DNA of 64,000 nt, from NCBI RefSeq assembly GCF_050947875.1, contig NC_134572.1, positions 117,962,709 to 118,026,708 of the forward strand. Reading direction: 5' to 3'. The position numbers and the translations under genes were made by a program. This document shows, piece by piece, positions 24,846-35,300 of the stretch. The DNA comes from Dermacentor variabilis. Lineage: Eukaryota > Arthropoda > Arachnida > Ixodida > Ixodidae. Position 1 is the stretch's first letter, and every line of letters starts with the position of its first letter. The notes under the pieces were generated by a model. It made no database searches. It was not told where the DNA came from and saw only the letters and a program-made list of their open reading frames with translations.

Positions 24846-26779
24846 ATAGGTACAGTCCATTGCACCCGATTATATTCCTCCTTTTTTCTTTTTCTAACAT
24901 TGCGGCAGCGTTCCTCCTACAGTGCAGCCCCGGAAAACATCCAAGTGCGATCGAAGCCCACAATCGCAAAGCAGGAACAACTGTCTGTGAAAAAAAAAAA
25001 GAAAAAAAAAACAGCACCTTCGCAACCCGTCACTCGAACTGAAGTTATCACAGGTGTGACTACAATGTCGCCAGTATATACGGCTGGGGCGTATCATTTC
25101 ATATCAAACGCGTACGACTAAATATGCTTTGAAACGAACAACAGAATAGTGCCGCTTACCTCGCCAGATTTGCACGTTCGTTGTCGCGCTGGCGTCGGCC
25201 ATCGACACGTTGCATTCGTAGCCGATTCTCTGTAACATATACTATATGCGCCTCGTGGACGACAACCACGGTTGACCGCAAGCGTAACCTTTTCATGTGC
25301 ATCGCGCATCAGAAACAATAGACTGCTCCGCAGTCCCTTGAATTTATGTTTGAAGGTTGTGGGCAACACACATGGCTTTACGACCCATGCACGCCCAGAG
25401 CTAGGAAAAAAAAAAAAAAAGTCGCGTATCCGATGTATCGACCCGCGCACGTCGTGCATCATGGTGACTCCGCGCGAATCAAAGCCCAAGCGTTCTACAC
25501 TCTGTGTGAGTAGTACCGTGCAGCACGGTGGAATCTTCGGGCGCCTCGACCAATCAGGAAGGTAAACGCACCTATAAATGTATCCATCTTCCCTTCACTG
25601 TCGTCCTGTCGGTTCCGCACTTTGTTGCCCTCGCAGCGTTGGCTCCGCTGCACGGAACTAAGAAGACAAAGTATACGCGCACCGTGCAGGGTAGTCGACT
25701 AATAGTCGACACGCTGGGAACGCCCCCTGTTGATAAAGGAGGCCCGTCAGCATGAACTGATCAACACAGTTCCAGAGCGCTTTTGCTGTGGTACAAAAAT
25801 AGTTTAGCACAGTTTTAAAGCTGCGCTGCTATAAAGTGAACGACTATACTGCACCTATCATCTGGCTCCGTTATCACCATGTGGTCCCGTTTACGCACGT
25901 ACTAAAGCTTAGTTGCCGTCTTGCACGACGTTTGTGGCGCTACCGGAGCGCTCTGAAACGGTCGCTCGAATGTGCCGTAAAAGCTGCGCGCGTATAGCCT
26001 TTTGCGAGCCCGCTTTTCTAAACACTGAGTTGGGAGCACGAGATGAAAGCACGGAAAAAGAGGAAGCTTCGAAGGCGGCGGATCTCGTGTGCATACAGCT
26101 CATACGTGCCCGTTGTACATCACCGATACTGACTGCGTTTTTTTTTTTCCCGAAGAAATTTACAGGCACGAAAAACTGCTAGAGACTTTTCAGAAGACTC
26201 TCCGCAATATCAGTTCACTTTACCGCTCTTCACTGCAAATTTGGTAATCAATTACGACGCCATTTACGACGCACTCGCTATTCCGTGTTCGCCGTCGTTA
26301 TCTATATACGCAAGGTCAAAATGTCTCGCGCTAAATTTCACTTCAACGCGTCTTCATGAGGCGATTGTTGCCTTAATCACAGCTATAGTGACTGCGTTTC
26401 TCAGTGCGTTTTTTTTTACACTTAATTATACCAGGGTCGTCAGAACTAATATGTGAGTGGGTAAGGATAGAGGGGGAATGGGTGCAATCGTTAATTAGTT
26501 CACCACCACCCGCAATGTCTGGACACAGCGTCCGCAAACCATGACGAAGTACTACCTCCGGAACGGCCTTCGCTACCACACCGTCGCAATCACCACTTCA
26601 TCTGCCTTCATGGACGAGATAACAAGTAACAAGTGCTTTGTAAGTAATATCGTGGACGAGTTTTAATTCAATTGCTTATGTTCCCACCCCCTATGCAATA
26701 CCCCGCAATGGGTTCTTCAAGAAGTAAAAAAGAAAATGAAAACGGTTGCACTGCTGCACGTGTAAAGTCCCGAGTACGT
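24846..26779. other. Unassigned non-coding DNA
   Basis: No convincing domain or repeat end. It contains short A/T homopolymers (24990-25010, 25405-25420, 26138-26148). Confidence 0.4.
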
Positions 26780-26875
26780 GGGATATGTCAAGGACCCTGC
26801 GTTGTGGCGGGATATCCGGTTTAATTTTGACCACCTGGTGCTCTTTAACATGCACATTTATCTCTATTCACTACG
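26780..26875 (-). mobile_element. SINE body relic
   Basis: TTTTGACCACCTGGTGCTCTTTAAC resembles the reverse complement of the SINE body (CACGTTAAAGAACCCCAGGTGG) with several substitutions. The head is not recognisable. Confidence 0.5.
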
Positions 26876-27193
26876 AGATCGCGCCGATAAGTTCCTATTT
26901 ATAGCTATCATATATTTCTGCACGTCATTTGTGTATTATATTGCCATCGTTTTCTTTCATTATGTCCGGTTCTCTTGTGGTTGGCTATTTGCATGACGAC
27001 GTCTATATATATTGCGCATGCTACTGTACCGGATTTATAGTGTGTCTTACTTAGACATTGTATAATGTTCTCTATTATGTACGCTCCAACCTTTAGTTGA
27101 GCAATGCGCATTGGTGGCAGAGCCTATATATACTTAAGGTGGAGTAATACCTGCACTTCAAAGCCTTATTGTCACGCAAGACCTGTTTTCTAT

Positions 27194-27871
27194 ACGGGGT
27201 GATAATTCTTAAATTTTACGGAATTTTCGAAAATCGTCCGTTGCAAATACCATAATTATATTTCTTGAGCTGGATTATAATATTTAGAGAGGCGGACATC
27301 ACTTGCACAATAAATCGTTACGCATATTGTGCTAATTAACGACAGCTCACTAATTAGCTTTTAAGTAATTACGATACGGTACATATTGCAATTTACTCAT
27401 TGCAGCGGGTGAGCTTGAAAAGCGGATCCACTATAGGAATGAATTCCCAGTATGACACCACTCTGGAGATCAAACTCGCCGTAAAAATGCACTGTTCCAT
27501 TTACTTTTCTTTTTTTAAACAAAACGCTCTTTTATGCATTGAAGCACTAAGGTAACTGGAACACCCACGTGTTTCGCCCCACACGTACATTAGGGAAATA
27601 ATATCTCGCAACTGGTGTTATCCTGGAAATTAATTTCAAGTGGATGCGTCTCGCAAGGTCACCAGCTACAATTCGTAAGTAGCAATTACGTGCCGTAAAG
27701 CGATTGATTTGACAAGTTAATTAGTGAATTTTTTAAAAATTAGTTGAATATGTGTTTCGTTTGCTCGTGCTAGTAATATTCGCCTCTTCGAATAATTAAT
27801 CCAGCTCAAGGACAATAATCACGCTACCTGCCACAGGCGAGTTTTAAAAATTCCGTAAAATTTAAAAAAAT
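27194..27871. mobile_element. Non-autonomous DNA transposon, about 100-bp TIRs
   Basis: TAAATTTTACGGAATTTT on the left (about 27208-27230) and its complement on the right (27840-27865) are parts of long TIRs. The TIRs extend inward through TTGAGCTGGATTA and its complement near 27800. The interior has no coding capacity. The right end is interrupted by the foldback insertion that follows. It is related to the fragment at 13562-13810. Confidence 0.72.
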
Positions 27872-28134
27872 GGTTAAAAGGTTAACAAAAACCCGGGGCA
27901 CTTCGCCGACCAAATAAAGATTTAAAAGAAAAGAAGACGTTTCGGCTCCCACACGGGAGCCTTGTTCACAGGTAAAACACAGGTTTTACCTGTGAACAAG
28001 GCTCCCGTGTGGGAGCCGAAACGTCTTCTTTTCTTTTAAATCTTTATTTGGTCGGCGAAGTGCCCCGGGTTTTTGTTAACCTTTTAACCATGTTTCATCC
28101 CGACCAGACGGGCTTCCGTCAAACACTGAACTTC
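27872..28134. mobile_element. Foldback insertion: perfect 109-bp inverted repeat
   Basis: Positions 27870-27978 and 27983-28091 are exact reverse complements around the 4-bp loop ACAG. On the right a single-copy tail of about 43 bp follows (TTTCATCCCGACCAGACGGG). The insertion is bounded by AAAATTTAAAAAAAT (27857-27871) and a near-identical copy (28135-28150), a probable target duplication. It therefore landed in the right TIR of the transposon at 27194. The arm contains GACGTTTCGGCTCCCAC, a string I associate with Penelope-like elements. A perfect palindrome this long implies either a recent event or gene conversion between arms. Confidence 0.75.
27989..28025 (+). ncRNA. Hammerhead-like core (candidate)
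   Basis: The segment can fold as a 7-bp stem GGCTCCC/GGGAGCC with a GTGT loop. GTGAACA lies before the stem and CGAAACGTC after it. A hammerhead core is CUGANGA, stem II, GAAA, with ACGU-type minimal stem III and GUC before cleavage. Here C3 reads G and G8 reads C, a paired swap of two bases that normally pair with each other. I could not find a convincing stem I. The mirror copy lies at 27936-27972 on the minus strand. Confidence 0.35.
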
Positions 28135-28150
28135 AAAATTTAAAAAAAAT

Positions 28151-28807
<657 letters not shown>

Positions 28808-28944
28808 AAGACAAAAAAAGCGAGGCGACCACCGCTGTCTCCCATTTCCCATGCCATTGTTGTCGTTTGCCACAGCCGGTGCAGAGCCGAGGTTAGCTTG
28901 GTAGTAACACTGTCATAGGGGGCGCGAACAATTTCTGAGACCTA

Positions 28945-29552
28945 ATTACAGTGGTTATAGCCACTATAACCGAATCGAATATGAATCGAATAGCGTCAGA
29001 AGCGAATCGAACCAAACCGAATGTCACGAATAGTTTTTCCAATAATGAACAGCTGTTTTAACCATTATTGTAAAGCAATGTTTCCATCCTAGTATTAGTA
29101 ACGCTAGAAAGTTTCAGTCATTAAATTGCAGGTTATGAGGCCTTGCTTGTTTAAAGCACAAATGGAGCGCTATAAGGACGAAAATATGTGGTTCACCTAC
29201 CCGCGACTCTTCGAAGAGTGCGAACGATCGCGCTTTAGCCGGTAAAGTCTGGCTCCTTGAGCGACGCAGCCAGCTCCACTACGTACGTAACGTCTCATGT
29301 TTTGTGCCTGCAGACGCCGGAGTAGAACGCGGAAACAGTAAGACCGCGGGTGACGAAATATTTATCGCACTTTCGCTCAAATTATAGGTTGGATTGGGTC
29401 CGGCCAGTCGACGATTCTGAAATATTCGAAAGCTATCAGAAAAATATTCGTATTTACGAATAGTGAATATTCGATTCGAAGCTTAGACCGAATAGAATAG
29501 GGTAATATTCGACTTGCTATTCGAAATTTTCAAATATTCGCACCGCTCTAGA
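28945..29552. repeat. Interspersed repeat rich in CGAATA motifs
   Basis: Begins with TGGTTATAGCCACTATAACC and is dense in AATCGAATA and ATTCGAA strings at both ends, which are roughly inverted. It ends with ATATTCGCACCGCTCTAG. It looks like a non-autonomous transposon of unknown family. No coding sequence. Confidence 0.5.
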
Positions 29553-29633
29553 CACCGACAGTCTGAGCATGCATGGCCTCCGAGATAGGGAGACGCGCTC
29601 TGTCCACCCCCATCTATGATGTCAAGATCTGAG

Positions 29634-29757
29634 CCTATGTAGGTTTTCTACAACCTCCTTGGTCTCTACTGTCACCTTTGTAGGTTTTCTACAACCTCCT
29701 TGGTCTCTACTGTCACCTATGTAGGTTTTCTACAACCTCCTTGGTCTCTAATGTCAC
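29634..29757. repeat. Three tandem copies of a 41-bp unit
   Basis: GTAGGTTTTCTACAACCTCC starts at 29639, 29680 and 29721. The copies differ at two or three positions. The unit itself contains a short hairpin (GTAGGTTTTCTAC). Confidence 0.95.
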
Positions 29758-30600
29758 CTTTACGACGCGGACCGCACGAACAACTAATATTCCATATTAC
29801 AGAGACGTTACACCATATAAGTGATGCAGGCCATGAAATAACCTTCCAGTGGCTTCCAAGTCACTGCGGGATTATCGGCAATGAACGGGCGGATCACGCT
29901 GCCCGCTCAGCCCATACTGAGGGGCGCCACGTCCCAGTTCCTCTTTCTAGAACTGACGCAGCACGGAAGCTCCGCCTACTTGCTCGGCAGTGCACCGCGT
30001 CGCAGTGGAATGAGCCACATTTAAGAAATACGCGACTGTACTCACTTGATCCGACACTAAGTCTTCGAGCGCCATCACAGCTTCGCCGTAGAGACGCCAC
30101 GCTTTTATATCGACTTTGGTTGGACGTTGCCTTTACTAAAGCCTATGCATTCCGCATAGGGATGACCGACACCCCAACCTGTGACCACTGCGGCCATGAA
30201 GAAGAATCAATTGGCCATATTTTGTGCGCCTGCCCGCAGTACAGTCCACAGAGGGCATGCCTTCGCCACGAACTTGACCAACTGGACGACCAACCGCTAT
30301 CCGAAAAAAGAATTCTACAACATCGAAAGGACCTACCATCACAGAAGAAGGCCGTGCAAGCGCTTTTGCGCTTTTTGCGATCTACCGGCCTGTGTGAACG
30401 ACTTTAACTGGAACGCTTTTGTGTGTGTGTCTCCATGTGTGCGCGTTCCTTTATTTTCCCTTTATTTAGCGTTTTCCTCTCTGTCATCTTTCTAACCCCT
30501 ATCCCGCATCCCCAGTGTAGGGTAGCAAACCGGAGACTCATATTTCGTTAACCTCCCTGCCTTTCCTCTTCATTCTCTCTCTCTCTCTCTCTATCCTTGG
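29750..30600 (+). pseudogene. I-type LINE 3' end: RNase H C-terminus and tail
   Basis: A frame open to 30407 encodes the last part of RNase H (WLPSHCGIIGNERADHAAR, the HxGxxGNExAD motif). A C-terminal Cys-rich domain follows with CDHCGHEEESIGHILCACP (CCHC-like), typical of I and R1-group LINEs. The alignment with the 10050 element starts at the RR(K/G)(T/P)HE motif, so this copy is 5'-truncated inside RNase H. The 3' UTR carries GTAGGGTAGCAAACCGGA at 30517 and ends in CTTCATTCTCTCTC. The frame is uninterrupted, so this copy is younger than the one at 10050. Confidence 0.88.
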
Positions 30601-31058
30601 TCTGAGCGTATCCGGGAACTGTAATAAAATCGCGCATATTCGTCTCGCCAAGCCCCGCGCAGTCTATAGACAAGGACGCTCAACTATATGGGCCGTCTAA
30701 CAAGCCCTGGGTGCGCTCGAAAAGCACAAGCCTCACGACCCGCCACAAACAAGCCCAACTAGGGTAGTGCAGTGTAGGGCATAACACCGGGTCGACACTT
30801 GGCCAACGTCACGACGCGTTAAACCGTCGATTGTCGGCATTAAAAAAAAAAAAAGTTTTTCCAATCCCACGCCGAGCAGTACAACGAAAGCTATATACAC
30901 CAACACCACCTAGATGGTGTTGTATACACGTCGTGTCAGCCGACCAGAAGATGGAGTCCTCCATTGTTCGCCTGTTATATCGCCTTCGACATGACGCCGA
31001 CTGGCTTGGAAGCTTCACGGAAGCATTGATAGCGCACAATTTGGGCGAGGCTCCCTCC
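30601..31058. other. Unassigned flank of the LTR element
   Basis: Nothing recognised except a short hairpin near 30900-30925 (CACCACCTAGATGGTGTTG). Confidence 0.4.
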
Positions 31059-31062
31059 CTGC

Positions 31063-31827
31063 TGTTTGGATCCCACCGATGGCATCGGTTGTTGGGAACT
31101 CGGCGCTGACGCCCGTGGTTGTACCTGGGTCGCAAGCCCCAAGGGTAGCGTTGGCCTGGCGGCCTGGGGTACAACTGGAAGCATCCGAAGGTCCCGGCAA
31201 AGCATGAGTCGACTGGTAACAACAAAACAACTTGTTTATTTTAACATCGCAAAGAGTTGGCGGTCAGGTTGACCGAAGTAGAGAGACGGGAGAGCACTTT
31301 ACTCAACAGAAGAAATCAGAGCCCCCCCTTTTGGCGTCCGGGGGCAGCTGTTTTTATACTCTCGCAGTTGAGGGCAAGAAGGAACCCCTCAATAGACGAG
31401 CACGTGATTGTACAATGGGCTAATGGTGACGCACACTGTCGTAGCGCCGCCGGTCGGGCACAAAGACTGGGAGGAGAAGGTAACTTCGGCTCTCGTAGCG
31501 CCTCTGGTCGGGCACAATGACTGGAAGGAGAGGGTGACCCCCTGCTGTCGCATCGCCGCTGTTCGGGCACAATGGCACATACACTCACACACGCACATGA
31601 AGACACGTGGCATCGGAACATGCCTGGAAACGCCTGGAAACGCCTGGCGGGGAGCGTTGCGGCGACGCCGAACGGGCCAAAATGTCTGCCGCCCCGCCGC
31701 AGTCGCGCCTGGAAACGCCTGGAAACGCCTGGCGGGGAGCGTTGCGGCGACGCCGAACGGGCCAAAATGTCTGCCGCCCCGCCGCAGTCGCGCCGGCAAA
31801 ACCGCGTGTCGCAGGCGAAACGCAACA
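31063..31827 (-). repeat. 3' LTR
   Basis: Begins TG and ends CA. It matches 37118-37882 at a constant offset of 6,055. On the minus strand a TATAAAAA box lies at 31351-31358 and an AATAAA signal at 31235-31240, giving U3 of about 470 bp and R/U5 of about 290 bp. It contains a tandem 85-bp repeat (31622-31706 and 31707-31791). Confidence 0.95.
31235..31240 (-). terminator. LTR polyadenylation signal AATAAA
   Basis: TTTATT on the plus strand reads AATAAA in the element's sense. It lies about 110 bp after the LTR TATA box. The equivalent in the 5' LTR is 37290-37295. Confidence 0.7.
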
Positions 31828-32312
31828 GACCGCCCCGCCGGGGGAAGGAGATCCCGATGGACAGGGGACTGCATCCGCTGTCCGGAGGGATGTCGCTCGA
31901 TGATGCTCATAACCGAAGTCGGGCGTCCCTCGACGTTTCTTGAGCGCAGCGCACAGAGAAGGCCTCGTTCTCTCGTTCAGGTTCGCACGGGACACTGCAA
32001 AGTGACTTCGGGAGAGTTCACATTTTTGTTCTCGTTCCCGGCAAACGTTAGAACTACGCTGAAACTCAACCGCTCAGTCAGCAAGCACGGCACAACCCTC
32101 ACTAAGCCCTGCCAGGCTCTTTCCCCTTTTTATACCACTGCCTAGTTCCTTACAGTAGTCTAGCATCACTCAGAACGCGTCCACAAATTGGAAAATTGCA
32201 CTAGAAAGCATATCATCACTTTGAAACACTAAACAAAAGCAATATGTTAAAAAAAACCCTGCCTCAGGAAGAAAAACATCAGTAACCAACAATTTTGAGG
32301 CTGATTCCTACG
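31828..32312 (-). other. Element 3' untranslated segment and weak PPT
   Basis: Spacer of 485 bp between the ORF stop and the 3' LTR. The bases just inside the LTR read GGCGGGGCGGTC on the minus strand, G-rich but not a clean polypurine tract. Confidence 0.6.
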
Positions 32313-35300
32313 TTAGGGGCTTCGACTTAAGCCATCGGCGTTACCGCTGAGACTCCCCTTTTTGTAACGCACCTCAAAGGAATATTGTTGTAAAGCGAGG
32401 CTCCAGCGCAGGAGGCGGCCATTTTTGGGAGAGATGGTCTGCAGCCATTGGAGAGGGCAGTGATCCGTCTCAATGATAAACCTCGAGCCGGCTAGATAGC
32501 ATGACAGTTTCTGAACGGCCCACACGAGACACGCACACTCTTTCTCGGTGGCGCTATACGCCTGCTCACGACTGGTCAGCTTACGACTAGCATACAGGAC
32601 GGGGTGTTCTACTTCTCCATTTTCCCGTTGGCACAGTACAACGCCCATGCCTCGCTCACTAGCATCGCACTGAACAACGAACCCTTTTGTATAGTCTGGC
32701 GATCGTAGCACAGGCTGGTTTGTTAGGGCACTCTTTAGGGCGCTAAAAGCTCTTTCCTTTGACTCGTCCCAGACGACTGTTTGAGGCTCTGACTTTCTTA
32801 GAGCATCCGTCAGGGGAGCCGCGATATCAGAGTACCTGGGGATGTACCTCTGATAGTAGCCGGCGACACCTAAGAACGACCGAATATCGGTCCTTGTGCG
32901 CGGTTGCGGAAAGTCTCGCACAGCGGCCACTTTTATTTCAGAGGGGCGGCGACGACCCTGACCAATCACGTGACCGAGGTAGACAACCTCGGCCTGTGCT
33001 AACTGGCACTTAGGAGCCTTTACTGTCAAGCCCGCTTCGCGCAGGCGGGTTAGCACTGCCCGCAAGTGTGCCATATGCTCAGACCAGTATGCGGAGAATA
33101 TCGCTACGTCGTCTAGATACGGTAAAGCGAATTCTTGCTGTCCCCGCAACACTTTATCCATGAGGCTTGAAAAACAGTATGGCGCGTTCTTCAAACCAAA
33201 ACTCAACACTTTAGGACGGAATGTTCCCATTGGTGAAATGAACGCCGCATACCTACTAGCCTCTTCTGTAAGTGGAACCTGCCAATAACCCCTGACAAGA
33301 TCTAGGGTGGAAATAAACTGAGCGCTACTAACTTTCTCAAGGCGCTCCTCGATGTTAGGGATCGGATAAATTTGATCCTTAGTGATGGAATTAAGCCTGC
33401 GGTAGTCGACGCAAGGACGAGGTTCCTTGCCCGGTACCTCAACTAAAATCAAAGGGGAGGTATAATCACTCTCACCTGCCTCAATAACACCGAGCTGTAG
33501 CATTTTCTTTACCTCAGCCTCCATAATATCGCTCTGGCGGGGTGACACCCGATACGCCTTGGATCGTACTGGCTCTGGGGAGGTAAGTTCTATATCATGA
33601 GTAAGTACAGAAGTCCTACCAGGCCTCTCAGAGAACAGACCTTGAAACTCTTGTAAGAGCTGGTGTAGTTCGGTTTTCTGCTCAGGCGACAGCGGTGCTT
33701 TACTGATAAGGTCACTAATGACTTGACCGGTGTCTTCCCTGTTCGTCACTGAGCCTAGTCCCGGAAGCTCGACCGGAAGCTCTTCAGGAACGTTTACCAT
33801 CATGCACACCACTGCTTCCCTTTGTCTATAAGGTTTGAGCAGATTACAGTGGTAAACTTGCTGTGCTTTCCGCTTTCCTGGCAGACTTACCACGTAGTTA
33901 ACGTCCGACAGTTTCTGAACAATTCGCGCTGGGCCCTCCCACTGCACGTCTAGTTTGTTGTTTAGCGATGTGCGCAATATCATGACCTCATCGCCCACCT
34001 CAAAACGACGGGCCCTGGCGGTCCGATCATAATAAACCTTGGCCCTCTGCTGGGCCTTTGTCATTGCTTCACCTGACAACTCCTGTGCCCTTCTTAAGCG
34101 TTCGAGGAGCTTAAGTACGTACTCCACCCCGACTGGGTCGTCGCCCCTACCTTCCCACGATTCTCGAAGCATGCGAAGCGGAGATCGAAGCGAGCGACCG
34201 TACACCAGCTCAGCTGGCGAAAACCCCGTAGCCGCATGCGGCGCGGTCCTTAAAGCAAACATCACCCCAGGCAGACACAGCTCCCAGTCAGTTCGATGTT
34301 CAAAACACAACGCTCCCAACACGCGCTTCATGACGGAGTGGAGCTTCTCAACGGAATTCGACTGTGGGTGGTACACTGAGCTGTGTAGCAGCTTTACCCC
34401 ACACCTTTCGAGAAAAGTTGTCGTCAAAGCGCTAGTAAACACTGTGCCCTGATCTGATTGGATTTCCGCAGGAAAACCAACTCGCGCAAATATGGACAGT
34501 AGTGCATTAACTATCTCAACTGAGCTGAGTTCTTTAAGCGGCACTGCTTCAGGGAACTTTGTCGCTGGGCAGATCACAGTCAAAATGTGTCTGTACCCCG
34601 TGGCTGTTACCGGCAGAGGTCCCACTGTATCAATAACGAGCCGTCTAAAAGGCTCCGTAATGATAGGTACCAATTTCAACGGCGCCCTCGATTTGTCCCC
34701 TGGTTTGCCCACCCGCTGACAGGTGTCACATGACCTCACGAAGTGGTCTGCGTCCCGAAAACACCCTGGCCAATAGTACTCTTGCAAGAGACGGTCCTTA
34801 GTTTTCTTAACTCCTAGGTGTCCGGACCACGAACCCCCGTGCGTCAAGCGCAACAGATCCTGACGATAGCATTGAGGCACGATCAGCTGATCGAACTCCA
34901 CTCCTCGGCGGTCTAGATACTTCCGGTACAGGACTCCACCTCTTTCCACAAAACGCGCAGTTTTCCTGGCGATACCTTCTTTGACATTGCAGCGCACGTT
35001 TTCCAGGCTGCCATCCTTTTTTTGCTCGGCTATCAAAGCCGACCGGCTGACTTTTAGCAACCTATTAAGTCCGTCTGACGTAGGCGCGATGAGCAAATCA
35101 GTAGATAGCTCTTCTAACTTTCCCGCATCGGGATTTTCCTCTCCGGTATCTGGTGCCTTTAACGTTACAGACTCAAGTGTATTCAGTTCGGGCGTGCTCT
35201 GAATATCAGCTTGCTGCGCCTCTGACCCTTTTTCGTTGTTTGATAACGTCGGCCCCGCAACTACCGCCTTTGCAGCGAGCTCCCGAACCTTCGATCTGGT

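Noticed and set aside
31828..31845. Canonical polypurine tract
   Set aside because: The bases inside the 3' LTR are G-rich but contain C and T; noted as weak rather than called.
31316..32145. Frames of 120-245 residues in and beside the 3' LTR
   Set aside because: They run through the LTR and its 85-bp tandem, recur in the other LTR, and have no domain.
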